This document shows, piece by piece, positions 1 to 5,333 of a stretch of DNA of 5,421 nt; position 1 is the first letter of the stretch, and each line of letters begins with the position of its first letter. This stretch comes from CAYJAD01 sp964370015 (GTDB taxonomy: Bacteria; Desulfobacterota; Desulfovibrionia; Desulfovibrionales; Desulfovibrionaceae): positions 1 through 5,421 of the forward strand of contig CAYJHD010000116.1 in the NCBI GenBank assembly GCA_964370015.1, given 5' to 3'. The notes below the pieces were generated by a model. That model had not been told where the DNA came from. It worked only from the letters and a program-made list of their open reading frames with translations, and searched no databases. Both the position numbers and the translations under genes were made by a program.

Positions 1-194
1 GGATTCCAGATCGCGGTTTTGACGGTCGTGGCAATTTTACCTTGGGTATCAAAGAACACACCATCTTTCCTGAATTGGAAGTAGACCGTGTGGACAATCC
101 CAAGGGTATGAATATTACCATTGTCACCACGGCAAATACCGACAAAGAAGGCAAGTTCCTTCTTGATCAACTCGGTATGCCGTTCAAGAAGTAG
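1..194 (+). CDS. rplE: 50S ribosomal protein L5, C-terminal part (5' end outside window)
   Basis: The reading frame enters the window open (first full codon at base 3) and gives the last 63 residues of L5, ending at TAG 192-194. L5 sits in the central protuberance of the 50S subunit, where it binds 5S rRNA and contacts S13 of the small subunit. The visible part carries the conserved L5 C-terminal wording: FDGRGNFTLGIKEHTIFPE, then the NPKGMNITIVTTA strand and the closing LLDQLGMPFKK. Full-length L5 is usually about 179 residues, so roughly two thirds is missing only because the window starts here. Its position immediately before rpsN is the normal spc operon arrangement. A second in-frame TAG follows one codon after the stop, at 198-200. 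Identification is firm. Confidence 0.96.
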   Translation, partial: IPDRGFDGRGNFTLGIKEHTIFPELEVDRVDNPKGMNITIVTTANTDKEGKFLLDQLGMPFKK

Positions 195-205
195 GAGTAG
201 AGCTC

Positions 206-391
206 ATGTCTCGTACAGCGCTTGAAGTAAAAGCCTCTCGTAAGGCTAAGTTTTCATCCCGCGCCTATAACCGTTGCCCCATTTGTGGTCGTCCACGGTC
301 TTATATGCGCAAGTTCGGCCTGTGCCGTATTTGCTTCCGTAGCATGGCGCTACGTGGTGAATTGCCAGGTGTTCGTAAATCTAGCTGGTAA
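206..391 (+). CDS. rpsN: 30S ribosomal protein S14, zinc-binding (type Z) form
   Basis: This 61-residue protein is the short, zinc-binding form of S14, a late-assembling protein of the 30S head next to S3, S10 and S19. The zinc ribbon is complete: C24-P-I-C27 and C40-R-I-C43, separated by 12 residues. The C-terminal part, MALRGELPGVRKSSW, is the classic S14 ending. The long, cysteine-free S14 of E. coli has about 100 residues, so this is clearly the other type. The start is fixed by AGGAG at 193-197, eight bases upstream, which overlaps the stop codon of rplE and suggests coupled translation. The gene is often named rpsZ in species that carry both types; only one is visible here. The gap to rpsH is 18 bases. 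Confidence 0.97.
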   Translation: MSRTALEVKASRKAKFSSRAYNRCPICGRPRSYMRKFGLCRICFRSMALRGELPGVRKSSW

Positions 392-409
392 CAGCGTAAG
401 GAGAGTTCG

Positions 410-790
410 ATGTTGACAGATCCTATTGCAGATATGTTAACCCGTATCCGCAACGCACATTTGGCCCTACATAAGGAAGTAAATGTGCCGCGCTCGAAGA
501 TGAAGGAAGCCATTGCTGCCATCCTCAAGCAGGAAGGTTACGTCGAAGACGTGGCCGTAGCTGACCGTAACATCACCATTACCCTTAAATATCACAAGGG
601 TAAGGCTGTTATTTCAGGCTTGAAGAGAAAAAGCACGCCAGGTCGTCGCGTTTATGTTGGTGCCCAAGGTATCCCCAAGGTTCAAAACGGCCTTGGTATT
701 TGTATCCTGTCTACTTCCCAAGGTGTTCTCGACGGAATGAGCGCATCTGAAAAGAAAGTAGGCGGCGAATTACTCTGCGAAATCTGGTAG
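410..790 (+). CDS. rpsH: 30S ribosomal protein S8
   Basis: S8 (126 residues) is a primary 16S rRNA-binding protein of the central domain of the 30S subunit. In E. coli it is also the translational repressor of the spc operon, binding mRNA near the start of rplE, which lies outside this window. The protein begins with the typical MLTDPIADMLTRIRNA. It ends with the signature GLGICILSTSQG (about residues 94-105) and VGGELLCEIW. Length is normal for the family. The usual STSKG reads STSQG here, a conservative change. AAGGAGA at 398-404 is a strong ribosome binding site and fixes the ATG. Only 11 bases separate it from rplF. Confidence 0.97.
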   Translation: MLTDPIADMLTRIRNAHLALHKEVNVPRSKMKEAIAAILKQEGYVEDVAVADRNITITLKYHKGKAVISGLKRKSTPGRRVYVGAQGIPKVQNGLGICILSTSQGVLDGMSASEKKVGGELLCEIW

Positions 791-801
791 GCGGTGCTAC
801 A

Positions 802-1341
802 ATGTCTAGAATTGGAAAACAGCCTGTATCTGTACCTTCCGGTGTGGAAGTAAAGATCGTGAGTGATGTTGTGGAAGTGAAGGGCCCTAAGGGTGCATTA
901 ACAACTCCCGTTTGCCCATGTATTAACTATGAAGTGGCTGATGGCCTCGTTACCCTTACTCGTAAGGACGAAAGTCGTCAGGCTCGTGCTCAGCACGGTC
1001 TTCGCCGCACCCTTCTTGCCAACTGCATTGAGGGCGTAACCAAAGGGTTCACAAAAACTCTTGAAGTTATCGGCGTAGGTTACAAGGTTGCTGTTAAAGG
1101 CAACATTGTAGATTTAAGCGTAGGCTTTTCTCACCCCGTACTTGTGGACCTTCCTAAAGGTATTACAGCTACTGCCGAAGGCAACAAGCTGACCATCATA
1201 GGTATTGATAAGGTTTTGGTGGGCGAAGTTGCAGCCCAAATCCGTCGTATTCGTAAGCCTGAACCTTATAAGGGCAAGGGCATTAAATATGAAACCGAAG
1301 TTATCCGTCGTAAGGTGGGTAAGTCCGGCGGTAAGAAGTAG
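802..1341 (+). CDS. rplF: 50S ribosomal protein L6
   Basis: L6 (179 residues) binds 23S rRNA near the sarcin-ricin loop and the GTPase-associated region of the 50S subunit. The family has two similar alpha/beta domains. Here the first starts MSRIGKQPVSVPSGVEV and includes HGLRR (about 65-69), and the second starts near GFTKTLEVIGVGYK (about 82-95). The L6 signature PEPYKGKGIKY is at about 153-163, followed by a basic tail ending GKSGGKK. Length is exactly usual. A Cys-Pro-Cys at 38-40 in the first domain is a small local peculiarity. The ribosome binding site is weak: AGGCGG at 789-794, overlapping the rpsH stop codon, so translation probably depends on ribosomes finishing rpsH. Confidence 0.97.
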   Translation: MSRIGKQPVSVPSGVEVKIVSDVVEVKGPKGALTTPVCPCINYEVADGLVTLTRKDESRQARAQHGLRRTLLANCIEGVTKGFTKTLEVIGVGYKVAVKGNIVDLSVGFSHPVLVDLPKGITATAEGNKLTIIGIDKVLVGEVAAQIRRIRKPEPYKGKGIKYETEVIRRKVGKSGGKK

Positions 1342-1348
1342 GTAGACC

Positions 1349-1708
1349 ATGAAAATTTCAAAAAATGAAAGCAGACAGCGCCGCAAAATTCGCATTCGCA
1401 AGAAAGTGAACGGTACCGCGGAGCGTCCCCGTCTTGTGGTATATCGGTCCAACCTGCACCTCTATGCCCAAATCGTGGATGACACCAAGGGTACCACTCT
1501 TGTAGCAACATCTACGCTTAGCCTCAAAAAGGCCGAAGCTGATGCACATTGCAACATGACCGGTGCAGCTTTAGTGGGCAAGGAAATTGCCCGTTTGGCC
1601 AAGGAAAAGAATATCAATTCCGTTGTGTTTGACCGCAACGGCTATATCTATCACGGTCGCGTAAAGGCTCTTGCCGACGGCGCACGTGAAGGCGGCTTGG
1701 AGTTCTAA
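1349..1708 (+). CDS. rplR: 50S ribosomal protein L18
   Basis: L18 (119 residues) binds 5S rRNA together with L5 and anchors it in the central protuberance. The N-terminus is strongly basic (KNESRQRRKIRIRKKV, about 5-20), as expected for the RNA-binding tail. The conserved RPRLVVYRSN (26-35), FDRNGY (94-99) and YHGRVKALADGAREGGL (101-117) all match the family. Length is normal. Only seven bases separate the ATG from the rplF stop, and the only SD-like sequence is AGG at 1340-1342, which overlaps that stop. Translational coupling to rplF is therefore likely. The TAA stop is one base before the rpsE start. Confidence 0.97.
   Translation: MKISKNESRQRRKIRIRKKVNGTAERPRLVVYRSNLHLYAQIVDDTKGTTLVATSTLSLKKAEADAHCNMTGAALVGKEIARLAKEKNINSVVFDRNGYIYHGRVKALADGAREGGLEF
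1699..1702 (+). promoter_or_regulatory. Ribosome binding site of rpsE inside the end of rplR
   Basis: GGAG lies within the last codons of rplR, seven bases before ATG 1710. It decides the rpsE start over the in-frame ATGs at 1671 (upstream of this site) and 1719 (16 bases away). Because the rplR stop is one base before the rpsE start, ribosomes ending rplR could restart directly. Confidence 0.7.
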
Positions 1709-1709
1709 T

Positions 1710-2213
1710 ATGCAAACTATGGAACAGCAAAACGAAACAGGCGAAATCGAAAAGATCGTAGCCTTAAATCGTGTAGCCAAAGTTGTGAAGGGCGGCCGTC
1801 GCTTTAGCTTTAGTGCTCTTGTGGTGGTTGGCGATGGTAAAGGCAGCGTAGGTTTCGGTCTTGGCAAAGCCCAAGAAGTACCAGAAGCTTTACGCAAAGC
1901 CTCTGAGCGCGCCCGTAAAAACCGCGTGACCATTTCCTTGGTAGATGGCACCTTACCTTATGAAATCATGGGTCGTTTCGGCGCAGGCTATGTAATGCTT
2001 CGTCCCGCTTCTAAGGGTACTGGTATCATTGCTGGCGGTGCAGTTCGCGCCGTTATGGAAGCTGTGGGCGTAACCGACGTGCTTGCAAAAGCCATCGGCA
2101 CCAACAACCCACACAACGTACTTCGCGCAACCGTTCAAGGCTTAACCTCCTTGCGCAGTGCTGAGTATGTATCCGAGCTTCGCGGTAAAACCCTTGAAGC
2201 ACCAAGAAAGTAG
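1710..2213 (+). CDS. rpsE: 30S ribosomal protein S5
   Basis: S5 (167 residues from this start) lies on the solvent side of the 30S subunit with S4 and S8 and helps maintain decoding accuracy. The N-terminal double-stranded-RNA-binding fold shows VKGGRRFSFSALVVVGD (about 26-42), which includes the loop where spectinomycin-resistance mutations arise in E. coli. The C-terminal fold shows GTGIIAGGAVRAVMEAVG (103-120), then AKAIGTNNPHNVLRA. I chose ATG 1710 because GGAG at 1699-1702 is seven bases upstream. The frame stays open back to an ATG at 1671, but that would add 13 un-S5-like residues and overlap rplR. ATG 1719 (MEQQNETG) is also possible, giving 164 residues, but its distance from the SD is poor. 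Confidence 0.96.
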   Translation: MQTMEQQNETGEIEKIVALNRVAKVVKGGRRFSFSALVVVGDGKGSVGFGLGKAQEVPEALRKASERARKNRVTISLVDGTLPYEIMGRFGAGYVMLRPASKGTGIIAGGAVRAVMEAVGVTDVLAKAIGTNNPHNVLRATVQGLTSLRSAEYVSELRGKTLEAPRK

Positions 2214-2224
2214 GGGAATAAGCC

Positions 2225-2401
2225 ATGTCTCAAATTAAGGTAAAACTTATTCGTAGTCGCATTGGTTGTAACCCTAAGCAACGTGCAATTTTGGATGCCC
2301 TTGGCCTTAAGCGTCGTGAAATGGTAAAAGACCATAACGACACCCCAGCCATCCGCGGCATGATCAACAAAGTTGTACATTTGGTCGCCATTGTAGACTA
2401 A
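2225..2401 (+). CDS. rpmD: 50S ribosomal protein L30
   Basis: A 58-residue frame between rpsE and rplO encodes L30, a small 50S protein bound to 23S rRNA. It reads MSQIKVKLIRSRIGCNPKQR, then the conserved LDALGLKRR (about 23-31), and ends with GMINKVVHLVAIVD. This matches the bacterial L30 pattern in which a first strand, the IGCxPKQR turn and the LGLKR helix are followed by a final strand. The family is usually about 58-60 residues, so it is complete. AGGGGA at 2212-2217, overlapping the rpsE TAG, is the ribosome binding site seven bases upstream. The gene lies exactly where the spc operon expects it. It stops at TAA 2399-2401. Confidence 0.96.
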   Translation: MSQIKVKLIRSRIGCNPKQRAILDALGLKRREMVKDHNDTPAIRGMINKVVHLVAIVD

Positions 2402-2422
2402 TGCCGACAGTAGGAGTATAAA

Positions 2423-2884
2423 ATGCAATTGCATGAATTGTATCCTTTTCCCGAAGAGCGTAAGACCCGCCGCCGTGTAGGCCGTGGTTCTGGCTCGGGC
2501 CTTGGCTGTACTGCAGGCAAGGGTAACAAAGGTCAGAATGCTCGTGCAGGTGGCGGGGTTCGTCCCGGTTTTGAAGGCGGTCAAATGCCTTTACAACGCC
2601 GTTTGCCAAAGCACGGTTTCAAAAACTATCCTTTCAAAGTCACCTATGAAGTGATCAACTTAGATCGCCTTTTAGAAGCCTTTGAAGGTAAGAATGATAT
2701 TAGCCTTGCAGACATCTACGCTCGTGGCCTTGCTTCTTACGGAAAGCCTGTTAAAGTGCTTTCTCGTGGTGAAGTAACACGCGCCATTAAAGTAGAAGCT
2801 CACAAGTTCAGCAGCACCGCAGCCGAAAAGATTCGTTCTGCCGGCGGCGAAGCCACCGAACTTGAAGCAGCTAAGGCTGAGTAG
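2423..2884 (+). CDS. rplO: 50S ribosomal protein L15
   Basis: L15 (153 residues) is a late-assembling 50S protein whose long N-terminal extension threads into 23S rRNA. That extension is plain here: basic and glycine-rich, with GRGSGSGLGCTAGKGNKG (20-37), then GFEGGQMPLQRRLPKHGF (49-66). The globular C-terminal part carries the L15 signature region around KVEAHKFSSTAAEKIRSAGG (123-142). Length is slightly above the E. coli protein (144) but normal. AGGAG at 2412-2416, six bases before the ATG, fixes the start. This is the last ribosomal gene before the protein-export gene secY. It is followed by an unusually long, structured gap. Confidence 0.97.
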   Translation: MQLHELYPFPEERKTRRRVGRGSGSGLGCTAGKGNKGQNARAGGGVRPGFEGGQMPLQRRLPKHGFKNYPFKVTYEVINLDRLLEAFEGKNDISLADIYARGLASYGKPVKVLSRGEVTRAIKVEAHKFSSTAAEKIRSAGGEATELEAAKAE

Positions 2885-2891
2885 TTTGGTT

Positions 2892-2919
2892 GAGAGCGTA
2901 AGGGTTTCCTTGCGCTCTC
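2892..2919 (+). other. Strong stem-loop just after rplO
   Basis: A 12-base-pair stem (2892-2903 with 2908-2919, one G-U pair) closes a four-base GTTT loop. It starts seven bases after the rplO stop. No run of T follows (the next bases are GCCTTGC), so it does not meet the usual form of an intrinsic terminator. It may protect the 3' end of the upstream ribosomal mRNA, be a processing site, or act in the switch described in the findings. The structure is seen directly; the role is inferred. Confidence 0.75.
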
Positions 2920-2929
2920 GCCTTGCTTG

Positions 2930-2952
2930 TTGCGCGAAGTCATTTCGCGCAA
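2930..2952 (+). other. Second stem-loop in the rplO-secY gap
   Basis: TTGCGCGAA (2930-2938) pairs perfectly with TTCGCGCAA (2944-2952) around a five-base GTCAT loop. The right arm, extended to 2955, can alternatively pair with 2908-2915 (eight bases) or with 2920-2926 (seven bases), so this hairpin competes with other structures. An A/T-rich stretch but no T tract follows. It lies 45 bases before the secY start. Confidence 0.7.
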
Positions 2953-2965
2953 GGCAGAATATTAT
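2937..2965 (+). promoter_or_regulatory. Possible weak promoter for secY
   Basis: TATTAT at 2960-2965 matches five of six bases of the sigma-70 -10 box. At exactly 17 bases upstream is AAGTCA (2937-2942), with only three of six matches to the -35 box. It sits in an A/T-rich patch directly before secY, which makes a promoter plausible. However, the -35 match is poor and lies inside a stem-loop, so this is a low-confidence call. Confidence 0.22.
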
Positions 2966-2985
2966 AAGATACGCATAACAAAAAA

Positions 2986-2989
2986 GAGA
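2986..2989 (+). promoter_or_regulatory. Weak ribosome binding site of secY
   Basis: GAGA, in the context AAAAAGAGAT, lies eight bases before ATG 2998 and is the only SD-like sequence for that start. It is weaker than the AGGAG sites of the ribosomal genes, which fits lower output of the membrane protein. A GGAG at 3007-3010, inside the gene, could serve ATG 3022 with an 11-base spacing. Confidence 0.5.
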
Positions 2990-2997
2990 TAGCATCA

Positions 2998-4311
2998 ATG
3001 GCAAACGGAGCGGTTAATCCCATGGCAGCACAATCTGGCCTTATGAAAAAAATAGGCTGGACTTTTCTGCTTTTATGCTGCTATCGGATAGGTGTGCATG
3101 TGCCCATTCCTGGCGTAGACGCCGGAGCACTTCAAAGTTTTTTTGCACAAATGTCTGGTACGCTTTTTGGTCTTTTTGATATGTTTTCCGGTGGCGGGCT
3201 TTCCAATACCTCAGTATTTGCACTGGGTATTATGCCTTATATTTCTGCCTCCATTATCATGCAGCTTATGCAGGTTATTAACCCTGCCGTTAAGCGCATG
3301 GCCAAGGAAGAAGGCCAAGCCGGAAAACGCAAGATTACGCAATACACGCGTTATTTAACGGTACTCATTACCCTTATCCAAGGCTTTGGTATAGCCGTTG
3401 GCCTTGAGAGCATGCGCAGTCCTGCCGGCTCCTTGGTTGTGCTGGAACCAGGCTGGGAGTTTCGCCTCATTACGGTGCTGACATTCACAGCAGGTACCGT
3501 ACTTATCATGTGGCTTGGCGAACAAATCACCGAAAAGGGCATTGGTAATGGTATATCCCTCATTATCTTCTCGGGTATTGTTGTAGGTATTCCTCGTGCT
3601 ATTATGCAATCTTTTCAGCTTATTAGTGCCGGAGATATGTCTATCTTCTTGGCATTGGTCATAGCTATAGTTATGCTTGCCGTGACGGTGGCCATTGTAT
3701 TTGTGGAACGCGCTCAGCGCCGTATTCCCATTCATTATGCCAAGCGTCAAGTGGGTCGTAAAATGTATGGCGGTCAAAATACGCACTTACCATTGCGTTT
3801 GAACACTGCAGGGGTTATTCCTCCCATTTTCGCGTCCTCATTATTACTTTTCCCGGCCACCATTGGTCAATTTTCTGACCATGAATATGTGCAGATGTTT
3901 ACAAGCTTTTTCTCGCCTGAAACCATCACCTATAATATCATTTTTATAGGGCTCATATACTTTTTCTGCTACTTCTATACGGCCATCATTTTTGATCCCA
4001 AAGACATGGCAGAAAACTTGAAAAAAGCCGGTGGATTTATTCCTGGGATTCGTCCCGGTGACAAAACCGAAGAATATATCAATACCATTTTATCTCGCTT
4101 AACATTGAGCGGCGGTACATATATTGCTTTGGTATCCGTATTACCCATGCTGTTGATTGCAAACTTCAACGTGCCTTTCTACTTTGGCGGTACCAGCTTA
4201 CTCATCTTGGTGGGTGTGGCCATGGACTTCATGAGCCAAATGGAATCACATATGATTTCCAGCCAGTACGAAGGCCTTATGAATAAGCAAAAGCAAAAGG
4301 GCAGAGCCTAG
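2998..4311 (+). CDS. secY: Preprotein translocase channel subunit SecY
   Basis: SecY (437 residues) is the channel of the SecYEG translocon, moving unfolded proteins across, or into, the inner membrane with SecA or the ribosome. Ten membrane segments can be placed by hydrophobicity: about 17-36, 70-92, 117-137, 155-175, 183-203, 213-236, 270-290, 311-333, 371-390 and 396-411. Family landmarks are FALGIMPYISASIIMQL (74-90), GEQITEKGIGNGISLIIF (174-191), RRIPIHYAKR (241-250), LNTAGVIPPIFASS (268-281) and the cytosolic-loop motif GIRPG (350-354), whose Arg352 corresponds to the arginine needed for SecA function in E. coli. Start 2998 puts the first membrane segment at the usual distance; ATG 3022 and 3043 are in-frame alternatives. 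The gene follows a structured gap and precedes map. adk, which lies between secY and map in many bacteria, is absent. Confidence 0.97.
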   Translation: MANGAVNPMAAQSGLMKKIGWTFLLLCCYRIGVHVPIPGVDAGALQSFFAQMSGTLFGLFDMFSGGGLSNTSVFALGIMPYISASIIMQLMQVINPAVKRMAKEEGQAGKRKITQYTRYLTVLITLIQGFGIAVGLESMRSPAGSLVVLEPGWEFRLITVLTFTAGTVLIMWLGEQITEKGIGNGISLIIFSGIVVGIPRAIMQSFQLISAGDMSIFLALVIAIVMLAVTVAIVFVERAQRRIPIHYAKRQVGRKMYGGQNTHLPLRLNTAGVIPPIFASSLLLFPATIGQFSDHEYVQMFTSFFSPETITYNIIFIGLIYFFCYFYTAIIFDPKDMAENLKKAGGFIPGIRPGDKTEEYINTILSRLTLSGGTYIALVSVLPMLLIANFNVPFYFGGTSLLILVGVAMDFMSQMESHMISSQYEGLMNKQKQKGRA

Positions 4312-4337
4312 TTTTTTAAACTTGGCAGGGTAGGATT

Positions 4338-5117
4338 ATGAAGAAATTTCGCGGTGCGTTCATAAAAAACGATCGAGAAATCGGTCTACTACGCGAGGCT
4401 AATAGGCACGTTGCCAACGTGCTAGATATAATCGAAGACATGGTGGCACCTGGTGTGTCCACCATGGACTTTGAAAATGCAGCCCGCGAGTATTGCGCAA
4501 AGCGTAATCTTAAGCCAGCATTTTTGGGATATCAAGGTTTCCCATTTGCTCTATGTGTTTCTGTCAATGAGGTTATTGTGCACGGTTTCCCTTCAGCGCG
4601 GCTGCTTCAAGAGGGTGATATCGTCAGTGTAGATATGGGTGTTGTTTACGAAGGTTTCGTAGGCGATGCAGCACGTACCTTTGCGGTGGGGCAGGTGAGC
4701 GAAAAAGCACAAAGGCTTATGCAAGTGACGGAAGATGCTTTGTATAAAGGCATTGAAGTGGCAAAGCATAATGTGGATGTGTATTTCATTGGTGAAACCA
4801 TTCAGAAATTCGTAGAAGATGCCGGTTTTGGCGTAGTTCGTCGTTTTGTGGGCCACGGTGTTGGCGCCAAAATGCACGAAAAACCAGAAGTGCCCAACTT
4901 CAAACCTGTGTTTCCGGGCATGCCATTGCAAAATGGCATGGTCATTGCCATAGAACCTATGGTGACGGTGGGCAGTTATGAAGTGGACATTTTGGAAGAC
5001 AATTGGACGGCTGTGACTCGTGACCGCAAGCTTGCGGCTCATTACGAACACAGCATTGCCATTACCCCACGGGGTCCTGAAATACTCAGTATTTCAGATC
5101 GAGGCCCTAGGCGGTAA
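4338..5117 (+). CDS. map: Methionine aminopeptidase, type I
   Basis: This 259-residue cytosolic metalloenzyme removes the initiator methionine from nascent proteins after deformylation, when the second residue is small. All five metal ligands of the family are in place: Asp99 (VSVDMG), Asp110 (GFVGDAARTF), His173 (VGHGVG), Glu206 (AIEPM) and Glu237 (HYEHSIAI). The substrate-pocket histidine is His82 in NEVIVHGFP, and His180 is also conserved. There is no N-terminal SH3-binding zinc finger or other extension, so it is the short bacterial type Ia form. Its ribosome binding site is loose: CAGGG at 4327-4330 region followed by TAGGA at 4331-4335, the latter very close to the ATG. It lies 26 bases after secY and is probably cotranscribed with it. 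An 89-base gap with promoter-like sequence follows. Confidence 0.97.
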   Translation: MKKFRGAFIKNDREIGLLREANRHVANVLDIIEDMVAPGVSTMDFENAAREYCAKRNLKPAFLGYQGFPFALCVSVNEVIVHGFPSARLLQEGDIVSVDMGVVYEGFVGDAARTFAVGQVSEKAQRLMQVTEDALYKGIEVAKHNVDVYFIGETIQKFVEDAGFGVVRRFVGHGVGAKMHEKPEVPNFKPVFPGMPLQNGMVIAIEPMVTVGSYEVDILEDNWTAVTRDRKLAAHYEHSIAITPRGPEILSISDRGPRR

Positions 5118-5126
5118 TATTTGGTG

Positions 5127-5155
5127 TTGACATAAAGAGCAAAGACGGATAGAAG
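5127..5155 (+). promoter_or_regulatory. Probable promoter for rpmJ-rpsM (start of the alpha operon)
   Basis: TTGACA at 5127-5132 is a perfect sigma-70 -35 box. Exactly 17 bases later is TAGAAG (5150-5155), matching four of six -10 positions but lacking the final T. It begins 10 bases after the map stop, in one of only two long gaps in the window. The predicted start of transcription is near 5162. The location matches the junction of the spc and alpha operons, where a separate promoter is known in other bacteria. The weak -10 keeps confidence moderate. Confidence 0.5.
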
Positions 5156-5187
5156 CTTCTGTTCCTGCTAATTTTGGCAGGAAGAAG
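5156..5187 (+). other. Stem-loop in the rpmJ leader
   Basis: TTCCTGC (5162-5168) pairs perfectly with GCAGGAA (5177-5183) around an eight-base loop TAATTTTG. After a two-base bulge (5160-5161), CTTC (5156-5159) pairs with GAAG (5184-5187), so the stem can reach 11 pairs on a read-through transcript. No T run follows, so an intrinsic terminator is unlikely. If the promoter at 5127-5155 is used, the seven-pair stem begins at about the first transcribed base. Confidence 0.65.
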
Positions 5188-5206
5188 TGTAGTCTGGAGT
5201 ACTATT

Positions 5207-5320
5207 ATGAAAGTAAGACCTTCCGTAAAGAAGATATGCCCAAAATGCACTGTCATTCGACGTAAGGGCGTGCTCAGAGTGATCTGCGAAAACCCCCGAC
5301 ACAAACAGCGTCAGGGCTAG
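5207..5320 (+). CDS. rpmJ: 50S ribosomal protein L36, zinc-binding form
   Basis: This 37-residue protein is L36, the smallest 50S protein, bound to 23S rRNA near the base of the L7/L12 stalk. It starts with the near-invariant MKVRPSVKKICPKC and ends with CENPRHKQRQG. The zinc ligands of the C+ form are all present: Cys11, Cys14, Cys27 and His32. Length matches the 37-38 residues usual for this form. GGAG at 5196-5199, seven bases before the ATG, is a good ribosome binding site. The gene is preceded by a likely promoter and stem-loop and is only 13 bases from rpsM, so it appears to be the first gene of the alpha operon block here. infA, often found just before rpmJ, is absent. Confidence 0.97.
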   Translation: MKVRPSVKKICPKCTVIRRKGVLRVICENPRHKQRQG

Positions 5321-5333
5321 GCAGGAGACAACT

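Noticed and set aside
1671..1709. Longer S5 reading frame beginning at ATG 1671
   Set aside because: It would overlap rplR by 38 bases and add 13 residues without resemblance to S5; the ribosome binding site at 1699-1702 supports the ATG at 1710.
2135..2584. Minus-strand open frame of 149 codons opposite rpsE, rpmD and rplO
   Set aside because: It lies wholly opposite three well-supported ribosomal genes, shows no family motif, and is explained by codon bias of the true frames.
2892..2955. Tandem rho-independent terminators after rplO
   Set aside because: The stems are strong but neither is followed by a T tract, so a terminator call is not supported; they are reported as stem-loops instead.
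3143..3358. Second plus-strand frame of 71 codons inside secY
   Set aside because: It is out of frame with SecY, whose motifs cover the same bases; the hydrophobic look comes from the membrane-protein codons.
4299..4317. Run of six T after secY as an intrinsic terminator
   Set aside because: The only stem before the T run is three or four pairs (4299-4302 with 4306-4309) around a three-base loop, too weak for a convincing terminator, and map follows 26 bases later.
4593..5051. Minus-strand open frame of 152 codons opposite map
   Set aside because: It is antisense to conserved catalytic regions of map and its translation is rich in His and Phe without recognisable domain; a shadow frame.
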